Below, piece after piece: positions 16,633 through 24,603 of a stretch of DNA of 64,000 bases (position 1 is its first letter; each line of letters starts with the position of its first letter). The position numbers and the translations under genes were made by a program. The notes beneath the pieces were generated by a model, which saw only the letters and a list, made by a program, of their open reading frames with translations, was not told where the DNA came from and did not search any database. This stretch comes from Streptomyces griseoluteus (GTDB taxonomy: Bacteria; Actinomycetota; Actinomycetes; Streptomycetales; Streptomycetaceae). The stretch covers positions 496,001 through 560,000 of the forward strand of contig NZ_SRRU01000004.1 of NCBI RefSeq assembly GCF_004784465.1, written 5' to 3'.

Positions 16633-17115
16633 CTACGACGGCTGGAGACTCGTCGGCAGCCCGGTGGGCAGCTTGCCGCCCTCCGCCCTGGTGTACGACT
16701 CCGACCCGGCACTGCCCTTCCAGGTCACCTTCAGCGCCTTGCCGTCGACGGAGTCGACCGTGCCCTCGGCCCGGCTGTCGTCGCCGCTCTGACAGGTGAG
16801 CCGGATCACGCCCTGGCCCGCCTGCTCGCCCGCCGTACCGCTGCACACCGTGCCGCCGGTGACGAAGAGCCCGGCCTGCTTGCCGGTGATGACCAAGGCG
16901 ATGATCTTGCCGCCGCCGGTGGTGATCCAACTGCCCTGAAGCCGGTCCGAGGCTCCCGCGCCGCCGGAGCCGTCCGGGCCGGAGGGGGTCGGGGCCGCGC
17001 TGCTCGTGGTGGGGGAGTCGTCCGGGGAGCCGTCCCCGCCGCACGCCGTCACGGTCAGCGCGAGCGCGCCCACCAGTCCCGCCGCCGCAGCGGCCCGTAC
17101 CTTCGCCGTCGTCAC
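16633..17115 (-). CDS. Small secreted lipoprotein, unknown function
   Basis: 160 aa from GTG 17115, with GGGAG six bases upstream. The signal peptide runs to the lipobox LTVTAC. After a Ser/Thr/Pro linker, a compact beta-rich domain begins RLQGSWITTGGGKIIALVIT. It has one Cys pair (GGTVCSGT and IRLTCQSG) that could form a disulphide outside the cell. I do not recognise a named family. It lies upstream of the DUF4232-like lipoprotein on the same strand, about 100 bp apart. Confidence 0.72.
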   Translation of the reverse strand: MTTAKVRAAAAAGLVGALALTVTACGGDGSPDDSPTTSSAAPTPSGPDGSGGAGASDRLQGSWITTGGGKIIALVITGKQAGLFVTGGTVCSGTAGEQAGQGVIRLTCQSGDDSRAEGTVDSVDGKALKVTWKGSAGSESYTRAEGGKLPTGLPTSLQPS

Positions 17116-17418
17116 GTCACGCTCCCAACCAGTAGCCGGTCGCCCCGCCGGCCGTGCGCGAGGCCCCCCAGAGCCGGAGGTCCGCAGCAAGTTACCAGCC
17201 GTTACCCGGAGGAATCCGGGACACGGGGCAACAACAAGCGCCCGGCGTGCGTCTCCCCGAAGGCGGGACGTTCGGTTTTGGACGACCTGGCGCGGAAGCA
17301 CGGGCGCGGCGCCCGCTCGCGCATGCCCGGAGCCGCTTTCGGGCATGCGCGTCAACACCACCTGCCCCAGCGGCTCGGGTAAAGCGGACGTCAAAGCTGT
17401 AACCGCAGGAACACCCGC
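17116..17418. other. Intergenic region, no gene seen
   Basis: Between the divergent lipoprotein and DUF397 genes I see no ORF with a credible start or coding bias. GCATGCCCGGAGCC and its near-complement GGGCATGCG (around 17320-17350) form a possible hairpin. The DUF397 promoter element begins at 17419. Confidence 0.4.
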
Positions 17419-17466
17419 CGTGCACGTGCATCTGCTCATTCATCTGCACATGAACAAGGTTATGAT
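17419..17466 (+). promoter_or_regulatory. Promoter/operator element of the DUF397 gene (copy A of a duplicated element)
   Basis: CGTGCACGTGCATCTGC (17419-17435), five bases, CATCTGC (17441-17447), then 13 bases to a near-perfect -10, TATGAT (17461-17466). The same 17-mer, the same 5-base gap and the second CATCTGC recur on the minus strand before the ATPase gene. The CATCTGC units repeat every 12 bases and overlap the -35 zone. The start codon is 71 bases past the element. Confidence 0.6.
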
Positions 17467-17518
17467 CCGGGTCGATCGACCATGGCCACATCAGACAGTG
17501 CACAGCGGGGAGCGACCT

Positions 17519-17788
17519 GTGGACCGCTACGTTGACGGCGTGTACGGGGGGTACGACGTGTACAACGGCATGGCTGCCACGCAGCTGGACGGCGTGGCCT
17601 GGCAGAAGAGCCGCCACAGCAACTCCCAGGGCTCCTGCGTGGAGTTCGCGCGGCTGCCCGGCGGCGAGGTCGCGGTGCGCAACTCGCGCTTCCCGGACGG
17701 CCCCGCGCTGGTCTACACCCGCGCGGAGATCGAGGCGATGCTGCTCGGCATCAAGGACGGCGAGTTCGACCACCTCATCATCGGCTGA
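17519..17788 (+). CDS. DUF397 domain-containing protein
   Basis: 89 aa from GTG 17519, with GGGGAG about six bases upstream. The signature WQKSRHSNSQGSCVEFARL, followed by VAVRNSRFPDGPAL, is the DUF397 domain, found in hundreds of small actinomycete proteins paired with XRE-family regulators (the whiJ-like systems of Streptomyces). DUF397 partners are thought to antagonise the XRE protein. The expected partners are close by: an ATPase gene converging from 18412 and an XRE gene at 18710. No signal or membrane segment is seen. Confidence 0.9.
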   Translation: MDRYVDGVYGGYDVYNGMAATQLDGVAWQKSRHSNSQGSCVEFARLPGGEVAVRNSRFPDGPALVYTRAEIEAMLLGIKDGEFDHLIIG

Positions 17789-17796
17789 CCCCGCCG

Positions 17797-17820
17797 CCGG
17801 CTGCCCCGGGCGGCAGCCGG
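17797..17820. terminator. Hairpin between the converging DUF397 and ATPase genes
   Basis: A 9-bp stem, CCGGCTGCC (17797-17805) with GGCAGCCGG (17812-17820), and a six-base loop, starting nine bases after the DUF397 stop. There is no T-run, as is common for high-GC terminators. It could serve both converging transcripts. Confidence 0.5.
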
Positions 17821-17890
17821 TCCGGCAACGATGTCAACCCGCCTGACCAGCAAGGGAGTCGGACGCCCCGGCCGCCCTGCCCGAGGTCCT

Positions 17891-18412
17891 CTAATCGAGG
17901 CCGCCCTGCCCGAGGTCGTCCTTCCCGAGCCGGAACAGCGCCCACACCAGCTTGCCCCCGCCGTCGCCCAGGGCCGGGTGCCAGCCCCAGCCGTCCGCGA
18001 AGGACTCCACCAGCAGCAGCCCGCGCCCTGACTCGGCGGAGAAGTCGTCCTCGGTCTCGCGCGGCACCGGGCTTTCGTCGCTCGGGTCGCGCACCGCGCA
18101 CACCAGCCGCCCGGTCCAGTGCAGCAGATGCAGCCGGACGGGCGCCGACTGCCCGGCACCGGGCGGGAGTTCGGCGGGCATGGCATGGCGCAGCGCGTTG
18201 GTGACGAGTTCGGAGACGACCAGGGCTATGTCGTCGAAGCGGTCGCCGACGTCCCACGGGCCGAGGGTGGAGCGGGTGAAGTTCCGCGCTTCGCGGACGG
18301 CCTCGTAGCGGGCCGGCAGCGCGCAGGAGGCGGCGCCGGACACGGCTGAGGGGTCCAGCGGAGGAAGGCCCTGCCGTAACGGCTTGAGCATGGTCGATCC
18401 ATTCGTCCCCAT
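17891..18412 (-). CDS. GHKL ATP-binding protein (anti-sigma/SpoIIAB-like)
   Basis: 173 aa from ATG 18412, with GGGAG eight bases upstream. A second ATG lies at 18391. The HATPase_c_2 fold shows the N-box VVSELVTNALRHA, the G1-like VRDPSDESP and the G2 ESGRGLLLVESFADGWGW. Members act as serine kinases or anti-sigma regulators of RsbW/SpoIIAB type; in Streptomyces many are linked to XRE/DUF397 gene sets. No sensor or membrane part is present, so its signal must arrive through partner proteins. Its promoter region carries the same element as the DUF397 gene, suggesting joint control. Confidence 0.87.
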   Translation of the reverse strand: MGTNGSTMLKPLRQGLPPLDPSAVSGAASCALPARYEAVREARNFTRSTLGPWDVGDRFDDIALVVSELVTNALRHAMPAELPPGAGQSAPVRLHLLHWTGRLVCAVRDPSDESPVPRETEDDFSAESGRGLLLVESFADGWGWHPALGDGGGKLVWALFRLGKDDLGQGGLD

Positions 18413-18466
18413 GCGAGGCACTCCCGGAATTCGCGGTCGTTGCGAGGCAGCGGTGGCGCGGCACCC

Positions 18467-18514
18467 ATGGTTTCGGATGCGCACAGCAGATGCAAGGGCA
18501 GATGCACGTGCACG
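18467..18514 (-). promoter_or_regulatory. Promoter/operator element of the ATPase gene (copy B of the duplicated element)
   Basis: On the minus strand, CGTGCACGTGCATCTGC (18514-18498), five bases, CATCTGC (18492-18486), then 13 bases to a weaker -10-like AACCAT (18472-18467). The 17-mer is identical to copy A, and the distance from the element to the start codon is 73 bases against 71 in copy A. Confidence 0.6.
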
Positions 18515-18709
18515 CGGCCGAAATCACCCTGCGCGTACCGCTTCTTGGCCATTTTTTCCGCCATCGGCGCGCACATCGGCGCCAGTGGTCGTGACCTCTG
18601 GCGGGCAGAAACGGTTCACCTCTTTCCGTTTCCGTAACCGTACGAGTACTGCTTGAAGTGTTTTAGTGGCAGACTCAGATACTTGCGGATGGTTGGGGAG
18701 GCGACGTAC

Positions 18710-19570
18710 GTGAGCGCGGGAGAGCCCGGATCGGTGGTGCGGCGGATGCTGCTCGGCTCGCAACTCAGGCGGCTGCGGGAAGCGCGGGGGATCACACGCG
18801 AGGCGGCGGGTTACTCGATCCGCGCCTCCGAATCGAAGATCAGCCGGATGGAGCTGGGCCGGGTGAGCTTCAAGACCAGGGACGTCGAAGACCTGTTGAC
18901 GCTCTACGGCATCGACGACGAGGCGGAGCGCGAGTCACTGCTCTCCCTCGCGCGGGAGGCCAACGTGGCGGGCTGGTGGCACAGTTACTCCGACGTGCTG
19001 CCGAGCTGGTTCCCCACCTATGTGGGCCTGGAGGGCGCCGCGCACCTCATCCGGGTCTACGAGGTGCAGTTCGTGCACGGCCTGCTCCAGACCGAGGACT
19101 ACGCCCGCGCGGTGGTCCGGCGCGGCATGCGGGGCGCGAGCGCGGCGGACATCGAGCGGCGGGTGGCCCTGCGCCTGGAGCGGCAGAAGCATCTGCTCGG
19201 TGACCACGCGCCCGAGTTCCACATCGTGCTCGACGAGGCCGCCCTGCACCGCCCCTACGGCGACCGCGATGTCATGCGCGGTCAGCTCCGGCACCTGATC
19301 GAGGTCTCCGAGCGGCCCAACGTGCGCCTCCAGGTCATGCCCTTCGCCTTCGGCGGACACTCCGGGGAGAGCGGCGCCTTCACCCTGCTCAGCTTCCCCG
19401 AGTCGGACCTCTCCGACGTGGTCTACCTGGAGCAGCTCACCAGCGCGCTCTACCTGGACAAGCGTGAGGACGTCGCCCAGTACGAGCACGCCCTCAAGGA
19501 ACTCCAGCAGGACAGTCCGGGCCCCGAGGAGAGCCGCGAACTCATCCGAAGGCTCGCCGAACAGGTGTGA
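18710..19570 (+). CDS. XRE-family regulator with DUF5753 domain
   Basis: 286 aa from GTG 18710 (GGGGAGG eight bases upstream; an ATG at 18689 is less well placed). The N-terminal HTH is LLGSQLRRLREARGITREAA through SESKISRMELGRVSF (about 10-65). The large C-terminal DUF5753 ligand- or partner-sensing domain includes WFPTYVGLEGAA, VHGLLQTEDYAR and the LQVMPF region. This is the DNA-binding member of the XRE/DUF397/ATPase trio. It is the best candidate for binding the CATCTGC elements at 17419 and 18486, although no copy of that element precedes its own gene. Confidence 0.9.
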   Translation: MSAGEPGSVVRRMLLGSQLRRLREARGITREAAGYSIRASESKISRMELGRVSFKTRDVEDLLTLYGIDDEAERESLLSLAREANVAGWWHSYSDVLPSWFPTYVGLEGAAHLIRVYEVQFVHGLLQTEDYARAVVRRGMRGASAADIERRVALRLERQKHLLGDHAPEFHIVLDEAALHRPYGDRDVMRGQLRHLIEVSERPNVRLQVMPFAFGGHSGESGAFTLLSFPESDLSDVVYLEQLTSALYLDKREDVAQYEHALKELQQDSPGPEESRELIRRLAEQV

Positions 19571-19684
19571 CTTAAAAGGGAGTTGAGGAGTCGTGTGCTC
19601 CTCGCTCTCCGTAGCGCACCAGTACGATGGCCCGTGATCAGCACCTGGCGTGACTCAGCCGTACGCTCACGATTGAGGGATCAC

Positions 19685-21145
19685 ATGGCGGCCTTTCTCA
19701 GCGACCTGGCCCAGCAGTACATCGACGGCGAGTGGCGGCCGGGCACCGGCTCCTGGGACGTCATCGACTTCAACCCGTACGACGACGAGAAGCTGGCCTC
19801 GATCACCGTGGCCTCGGTCGACGAGGTCGACCAGGCGTACCGGGCCGCCGAGCGCGTCCAGAAGGAATGGGCGCGCACCAGCCCCTACGCGCGTCGCGCG
19901 GTCTTCGAGCGGGCCCTCGCCCTGCTGGAGGAGCGCGAGGAGGAGATCGCCGAGCTGATCGTCGCGGAGCTGGGCGGCACCCGCGTGAAGGCCGGCTTCG
20001 AGCTGCACCTCGCCAAGGAGTTCCTGCGCGAGTCGGTGCACCTGGCGCTGGCCACCGAGGGCCGCATCCTGCCCTCCCCGCTGGAGGGCAAGGAGAACCG
20101 CCTCTACCGCGTCCCGGTAGGCGTGGTGGGCGTGATCAGCCCCTTCAACTTCCCCTTCCTGCTGTCGCTGAAGTCGGTCGCCCCGGCGCTCGCGCTCGGC
20201 AACGGCGTGGTCCTCAAGCCGCACCAGAACACCCCGATCGTGGGCGGCACCCTGATCGGCAAGCTCTTCGAGGACGCGGGCCTGCCCGGCGGGCTGCTCA
20301 ACGTGGTCGTCACCGACATCGCGGAGATCGGGGACGCCTTCCTCGAGCACCCGGTGCCGCGGGTCATCTCCTTCACCGGCTCCGACGGCACCGGCCGCCA
20401 TGTCGCGACGGTGTGCGCCGCGAACTTCAAGCGGGCGGTGCTCGAACTCGGCGGCAACAGCGCCCTGGTCGTGCTGGACGACGCCGATCTCGACTACGCG
20501 GTGGACGCGGCCGTCTTCAGCCGGTTCGTGCACCAGGGGCAGGTCTGCATGGCCGCCAACCGGGTGCTGGTGGACCGTTCGGTGGCGGAGGAGTTCACCG
20601 AGAAGTTCGTCGCCAAGGTGCGCTCGCTGCCGGTGGGCGACCCGCGCGACCCGGCCACGGTCATCGGCCCGGTCATCAGCTCCACGCAGGCGAACGCCCT
20701 CTCCGGGGTGGTCGAGCAGGCGCTGGCGGAGGGGGCCACGGCGCTGGTGCGCGGCCCGGTGGAGGGGAACCTGGTCGCGCCCAGCGTGCTCACCGACGTG
20801 CCCGAGGGGTCGGAGCTGCTGCGGCAGGAGGTCTTCGGGCCGGTCGTCTTCCTCGTCCCGTTCGACGGCGAGGAGGAGGCGGTCCGGATCGTCAACGACA
20901 CCCCGTACGGGCTCAGCGGCGCCGTCCACACCGGTGACATCGAGCGCGGGGTGGCCTTCGCGCAGCGGATCGACACGGGGATGTTCCATGTGAACGACGG
21001 CACCGTGCACGACGAGCCGATCGTGCCCTTCGGCGGTGAGAAGCACTCCGGCATCGGCCGGCTGAACGGTGAGACGACCCTGGAGGCGTTCACCACGACC
21101 AAGTGGATCTCGGTGCAGCACGGGCGCAGCGGCTTCCCGTTCTGA
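19685..21145 (+). CDS. NAD(P)-dependent aldehyde dehydrogenase (benzaldehyde dehydrogenase-like)
   Basis: 486 aa from ATG 19685, with GAGGG six bases upstream. It oxidises an aldehyde to a carboxylate in the cytoplasm. Landmarks are the cofactor-binding SPFNFPF and LKPHQNTP, general base Glu254 in VLELGGNS, catalytic Cys288 in GQVCMAANR, and the C-terminal EVFGPVVFL. The spacing resembles benzaldehyde/vanillin-type dehydrogenases rather than betaine-aldehyde ones, but the substrate is not fixed. It begins 115 bp after the XRE gene on the same strand and could be read through from it. Confidence 0.9.
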   Translation: MAAFLSDLAQQYIDGEWRPGTGSWDVIDFNPYDDEKLASITVASVDEVDQAYRAAERVQKEWARTSPYARRAVFERALALLEEREEEIAELIVAELGGTRVKAGFELHLAKEFLRESVHLALATEGRILPSPLEGKENRLYRVPVGVVGVISPFNFPFLLSLKSVAPALALGNGVVLKPHQNTPIVGGTLIGKLFEDAGLPGGLLNVVVTDIAEIGDAFLEHPVPRVISFTGSDGTGRHVATVCAANFKRAVLELGGNSALVVLDDADLDYAVDAAVFSRFVHQGQVCMAANRVLVDRSVAEEFTEKFVAKVRSLPVGDPRDPATVIGPVISSTQANALSGVVEQALAEGATALVRGPVEGNLVAPSVLTDVPEGSELLRQEVFGPVVFLVPFDGEEEAVRIVNDTPYGLSGAVHTGDIERGVAFAQRIDTGMFHVNDGTVHDEPIVPFGGEKHSGIGRLNGETTLEAFTTTKWISVQHGRSGFPF

Positions 21146-21169
21146 GCCGCCGCGAGAAACTTCGCCGTC

Positions 21170-21208
21170 ACGGGCCATTGAGGACAGGATCTGACCTCGA
21201 TGGCCCGT
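21170..21208 (+). terminator. Hairpin downstream of the aldehyde dehydrogenase gene
   Basis: A 14-bp stem, ACGGGCCATTGAGG (21170-21183) with CCTCGATGGCCCGT (21195-21208), one G-T wobble and an 11-base loop, 25 bases past the stop codon. There is no U-tract, which is usual for Streptomyces. Confidence 0.6.
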
Positions 21209-21267
21209 AGCTTCGTCGGTGTCGGGGCGGACGGCCCCGGCGGGAGCCGAGGAAGAGGCGGACGGTC

Positions 21268-21819
21268 ATGGTCACTCATGTGGGAGCCGAGGCGCCGGGC
21301 GACGAGCGCGGAGCACTGCTGGCGTTCCTGGAGGAGCAGCGGAGCGGCATCCGCCGGGCCCTGCTGGGCCTGACGGAGGAGCAGGCGCGCACCCGGCCCA
21401 GCGCGAGCGAACTGTCGCTGGGCGGGCTGCTGAAGCACGTCGCCGAGGTCGAGCAGGCGTGGCAGGCCCGCGCCCGGCAGGAGCCGCCGGCGGTGGAGCG
21501 GGACCAGTCGAACTGGCACGAGTGCTTCCGGCTCACCGACGACGAGACGGTCGCGCAGCAGCTCGCGTACTGGGCGGAGGTGGCCGCGGGGACGGAGAAG
21601 CTGATCCGCTCCGCGCCCAGCCTGGACGACACCTTCCCGCTGCCTTCCGCCCCCTGGTTCCCGCCGGACGGCGCGGTCTCCCTGCGCTGGCTCTGTCTCC
21701 ACCTGATCCGCGAGACGGCCCGGCACGCCGGACACGCCGACATCATCCGCGAGTCCCTGGACGGCAAGACGGCGTTCGAGCTGGTCGCGCTGGAGGAGAA
21801 GCAGCAGTCCGCTTCCTAG
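21268..21819 (+). CDS. DinB/DUF664 family protein
   Basis: 183 aa. A four-helix DinB fold is expected, with the three metal-binding histidines visible: LLKHVAEVEQAW near 66 and H-x-x-H in ETARHAGHADIIRE near 155. Related proteins are thiol-dependent (mycothiol or bacillithiol) transferases or hydrolases. DUF664 members are uncharacterised. It stands alone between the aldehyde dehydrogenase and a ClC channel on the opposite strand; no substrate is implied by the neighbourhood. Confidence 0.83.
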   Translation: MVTHVGAEAPGDERGALLAFLEEQRSGIRRALLGLTEEQARTRPSASELSLGGLLKHVAEVEQAWQARARQEPPAVERDQSNWHECFRLTDDETVAQQLAYWAEVAAGTEKLIRSAPSLDDTFPLPSAPWFPPDGAVSLRWLCLHLIRETARHAGHADIIRESLDGKTAFELVALEEKQQSAS

Positions 21820-21929
21820 GGCTCAGTGGTGGAACCCGGTGGCGGCCTCCTTGTCACCGGTCGGCCCCTGCTGCGGCGCAGGCAGCGCCATGGGCCATGC
21901 CTCCTCCAACGGGGGGAATCGGGGAAGGT

Positions 21930-23216
21930 TCAGCGGATCGGGGTCCCGTCCGCGCGCAACTGCATCTGCGGGCGCCCGGTCACCAGCAGCCAGGCGGGCA
22001 GCGAGGCGATGCACAGCAGGGCGAGCACGGCGGGGGAGGAGACCAGCGCGGCGGCCGTGAAGAGGCTCACCCAGCCCTGCCGGGTGATCGCCAGCAGGAT
22101 GCCCAGCACGCCCGTGGCCACCGCGACCGCGGGCTCCACGGCGGGGACCAGCGCGTGCGCGCACAGGCCCAGCGCGGCCCCGATGAACACGGCCGGGAAG
22201 ATCCGCCCGCCCCGGAACCCGCAGGAGGCCGCCACCACCAGCGCGGCCAGCTTCACCACCGCCATCACGGCGAACTGGCCCGCCGACCAGCCGCCGGGGT
22301 CCCGCGCCAGCTCCCCGACCTCGGTGAGCCCCTTGAACAGCGTCAGATGCCCGCCCGCGGCCGCCAGCCCGCCCAGTACGAGCCCGCCCGCCGGGAGCAT
22401 CAGCATCGGGTGCCGCAGCCGGCGGAAGACGGCGTGCACGTAGGGGAAGACATAGACCGCGCACATGCCGAGCAGCGCGGCCGCCGAGGCGATCACCAGG
22501 GCGGCCACCACGTCGTCCCAGCGGGGGTGGCCGAAGGGCGGCAGGCCCAGGTCGAAGGTGGGGCGGGCGACCAGGGTGGTGGTGATGGCGCCGCAGGCGG
22601 CGGCGGTCAGCGGGGCGAACAGGTTGTCCCAGAGCCGCCCGTGCAGCGGGCGCCCAGCCAGTGCCTCGGAAATCACCAGCGCGGCCGCGACCGGCGTGCC
22701 GAACAGCGCCCCGATGGTGCCCGCCTCCGCCAGCACCGGCCACACCGAGTCCGGCGTACGGGGCACCAGCCTCTGCCCGAACCACATGGCGAGCCCGACG
22801 TTGACCGCGATGATCGGGTTCTCCGGGCCGAGGCTCGGCCCGCCCGCCAGCATCAGCCCGACCGCGAGCACCAGCCCCGGCAGCACCCGCGGCGGCAGCA
22901 CTGGAGCGTCCAGGCCGAGGGTGGCCGGGTCGGGCCCGGCGTGACCGGGGACCTTCCACACCACCAGGCCGACCGCGACACCGGTGGCGAACAGCATCAC
23001 GAACATCCAGAGCACCGAGTACCGGCCCACACCCAGGGCGTCCGGCAGCGGCCCCCACAGCACGTGCTGGAGCTTCTCGGCCGCCGTGCTCACCCCCACG
23101 AAGACGAGGCTGGTCATGATCCCCACCGTCACGGAGGGCAGGATCAGCGGCAGCAGCGCGCGCGCCGGGGCCGTGGGAGCGGTCGGGGGCGGCTGCCGCG
23201 CGGTGTCCTGGGCCAC
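21930..23216 (-). CDS. ClC-family chloride/ion channel or antiporter
   Basis: 428 aa from GTG 23216, with GGTGAG five bases upstream; another GTG at 23246 would add ten residues. There are about ten hydrophobic helices. The anion-coordinating motifs are present in altered form: GPSLGPENP in place of GSGIP, and GFRGGRIFPAVFIGAALG matching the G-x-F-x-P filter. No C-terminal CBS domains are present. It could move chloride or another small anion across the cytoplasmic membrane. It is divergently arranged with tipA, whose operator lies 50 bases away. Confidence 0.85.
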   Translation of the reverse strand: MAQDTARQPPPTAPTAPARALLPLILPSVTVGIMTSLVFVGVSTAAEKLQHVLWGPLPDALGVGRYSVLWMFVMLFATGVAVGLVVWKVPGHAGPDPATLGLDAPVLPPRVLPGLVLAVGLMLAGGPSLGPENPIIAVNVGLAMWFGQRLVPRTPDSVWPVLAEAGTIGALFGTPVAAALVISEALAGRPLHGRLWDNLFAPLTAAACGAITTTLVARPTFDLGLPPFGHPRWDDVVAALVIASAAALLGMCAVYVFPYVHAVFRRLRHPMLMLPAGGLVLGGLAAAGGHLTLFKGLTEVGELARDPGGWSAGQFAVMAVVKLAALVVAASCGFRGGRIFPAVFIGAALGLCAHALVPAVEPAVAVATGVLGILLAITRQGWVSLFTAAALVSSPAVLALLCIASLPAWLLVTGRPQMQLRADGTPIR

Positions 23217-23269
23217 GGGCTCACCATAAGTGGACCTAAGCGGCACAACATCCCGAACCGAATTCCCCC

Positions 23270-23300
23270 TTGCACCTCACCCGGCGTGAGGACCGAGCGT
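23270..23300 (+). promoter_or_regulatory. tipA promoter with MerR-type operator
   Basis: TTGCAC (-35, 23270-23275) runs into the inverted repeat CCTCAC-CCGGC-GTGAGG (23275-23291), which sits between -35 and a weak -10 about 19 bases on. This layout, including the TTGCACCTCAC start and the GTGAGG...AGCGTG continuation, matches the thiostrepton-inducible tipA promoter of Streptomyces lividans as I recall it. The extra-long spacer is the hallmark of promoters activated by MerR-family DNA twisting, implying autoregulation. Confidence 0.8.
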
Positions 23301-23361
23301 GTACGGGGCGGCGCACCTGGCGCCGCCGACGGCAAGAGCCGACGACAGGGAGCGAGGAACG

Positions 23362-24123
23362 TTGAGCTTCTCCGTGGGACAGGTCGCGGGGTTCGCCGGG
23401 ATCACGGTGCGCACCCTGCACCACTACGACGAGATCGGGCTGCTCGTGCCCAGCGGGCGCACGCGTGCCGGACACCGGCGCTACGCCGACGCCGACCTCG
23501 ACCGGCTCCAGCAGATCCTGTTCTACCGCGAGCTCGGCTTCCCGCTCGACGAGGTCGCCGCCCTGCTCGACGATCCCGGCGCGGACCCCCGCGCCCATCT
23601 GCGCCGGCAGCACGAGCTGCTGACCGCCCGGATCGAGCGGCTGAGCAGGATGGCGGCGGCCGTGGAACACGCCATGGAGGCACGCACGATGGGCATCGAC
23701 CTCACTCCCGAGGAACGCTTCGAGGTCTTCGGGGACCACGACCCCGAGAGTTACGCCGAGGAGACCGAGCGCCGGTGGGGGGACACCGAGGCGTACGCCG
23801 AGTCCCACCGCCGCACCGCCCGCTACACCAAGGCCGACTGGCAGCGGATGCGCGCCGAGTCCGACGACTGGAACGCCCGTTACGCCACCCTGGTGGCCGA
23901 CGGGGTCCCGCCCGCCGACCCGGCGGCGATGGACCTCGCCGAGGAGCACCGCCGCCACATCGGCCGCTGGTTCTACGAATGCGCCTACCCGACGCACCGC
24001 TGTCTGGGGGAGATGTACGTCGCCGACGCCCGCTTCACCGCGTACTACGAGGCCCTCGGCCCCGGTGTCGCCGCCCACCTGAACGCGGCCATCGCCGCCA
24101 ACGCCGACCGGCACGAGGGGTAG
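23362..24123 (+). CDS. tipA: TipA: MerR-family thiopeptide-sensing autoregulator
   Basis: 253 aa, the classical TipAL length, from TTG 23362 with GAGGAAC upstream. The N-terminal MerR HTH is SFSVGQVAGFAGITVRTLHH, followed by a dimerisation helix and a C-terminal TIPAS antibiotic-binding domain. Cys214 in HRCLGEMY sits at the position that covalently captures thiostrepton in the known protein. An internal in-frame ATG at codon 110 (23689, MGIDLTPEE) has GGAGG seven bases upstream, reproducing the separate TipAS product that sequesters drug. TipAL should activate its own promoter at 23270. Natural inducers are thiopeptides. Confidence 0.95.
   Translation: MSFSVGQVAGFAGITVRTLHHYDEIGLLVPSGRTRAGHRRYADADLDRLQQILFYRELGFPLDEVAALLDDPGADPRAHLRRQHELLTARIERLSRMAAAVEHAMEARTMGIDLTPEERFEVFGDHDPESYAEETERRWGDTEAYAESHRRTARYTKADWQRMRAESDDWNARYATLVADGVPPADPAAMDLAEEHRRHIGRWFYECAYPTHRCLGEMYVADARFTAYYEALGPGVAAHLNAAIAANADRHEG
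23689..24123 (+). CDS. tipA: TipAS, internal-start drug-binding product of tipA
   Basis: 144 aa made by internal initiation in the same frame as tipA. ATG 23689 has a strong GGAGG (23677-23681) at ideal distance and falls at codon 110, where TipAS begins in S. lividans. It contains only the ligand-binding domain with Cys214. In the known system it is produced in excess and titrates thiopeptide antibiotics. Confidence 0.8.
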   Translation: MGIDLTPEERFEVFGDHDPESYAEETERRWGDTEAYAESHRRTARYTKADWQRMRAESDDWNARYATLVADGVPPADPAAMDLAEEHRRHIGRWFYECAYPTHRCLGEMYVADARFTAYYEALGPGVAAHLNAAIAANADRHEG

Positions 24124-24139
24124 GCAGGCCGGTCCTGGC

Positions 24140-24505
24140 TCACTCGCGGGCCAGGACCACCGCCGTGCCGTAGGCGCAGACCTCGGTGCCCAGGTCGGCG
24201 GCCTCGGTGACGTCGAAGCGGAAGGCGACCACGGCGTTGGCGCCCCGCGCGCGTGCCTGCTCCACCAGGCGCTCCATCGCCTGGTTGCGGGTCTGCACCA
24301 GGGTCTTGGTCAGCCCCTTCAGCTCGCCGCCGATCATCGACTTCAGCCCGGCGCCGAGCTGGCTGCCCAGATGCCGCGAGCGCACGGTGAGGCCGAAGAC
24401 CTCGCCCAGCACCCGCTCCACCCGCCGGCCGGGCACGTCGTTCGCCGTCACCACCAGTACGTCCGGCTCGGGCCCCTGGCCACCGCCGTAGTCTTCGAGT
24501 CCCAT
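24140..24505 (-). CDS. YbjQ/UPF0145 family protein
   Basis: 121 aa from ATG 24505. The compact alpha/beta domain VVTANDVPGRRVERVLGEVFGLTV, followed by ARARGANAVVAFRF and EVCAYGTAVVL, is the YbjQ (UPF0145) fold, which forms pentamers. The family was once called heavy-metal-binding, but its biochemical role is unknown. It is convergent with tipA (16 bases between stops) and divergent from the DedA gene. No signal peptide or membrane segment is present. Confidence 0.85.
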   Translation of the reverse strand: MGLEDYGGGQGPEPDVLVVTANDVPGRRVERVLGEVFGLTVRSRHLGSQLGAGLKSMIGGELKGLTKTLVQTRNQAMERLVEQARARGANAVVAFRFDVTEAADLGTEVCAYGTAVVLARE

Positions 24506-24603
24506 GACGCACAGCTTTGCCCCGGTCGCCGCACAGTGCATTCTGGGACGCCCGGTGGAACCCGGGCCCGTCACGAAGCGTTGATAGCTTTGGGCGGCCA
24601 CAC

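Noticed and set aside
21219..24173. A 984-codon plus-strand open frame across the ClC and tipA genes
   Set aside because: GC-skewed shadow frame with no recognisable domain, contradicted by the ClC and TipA frames.
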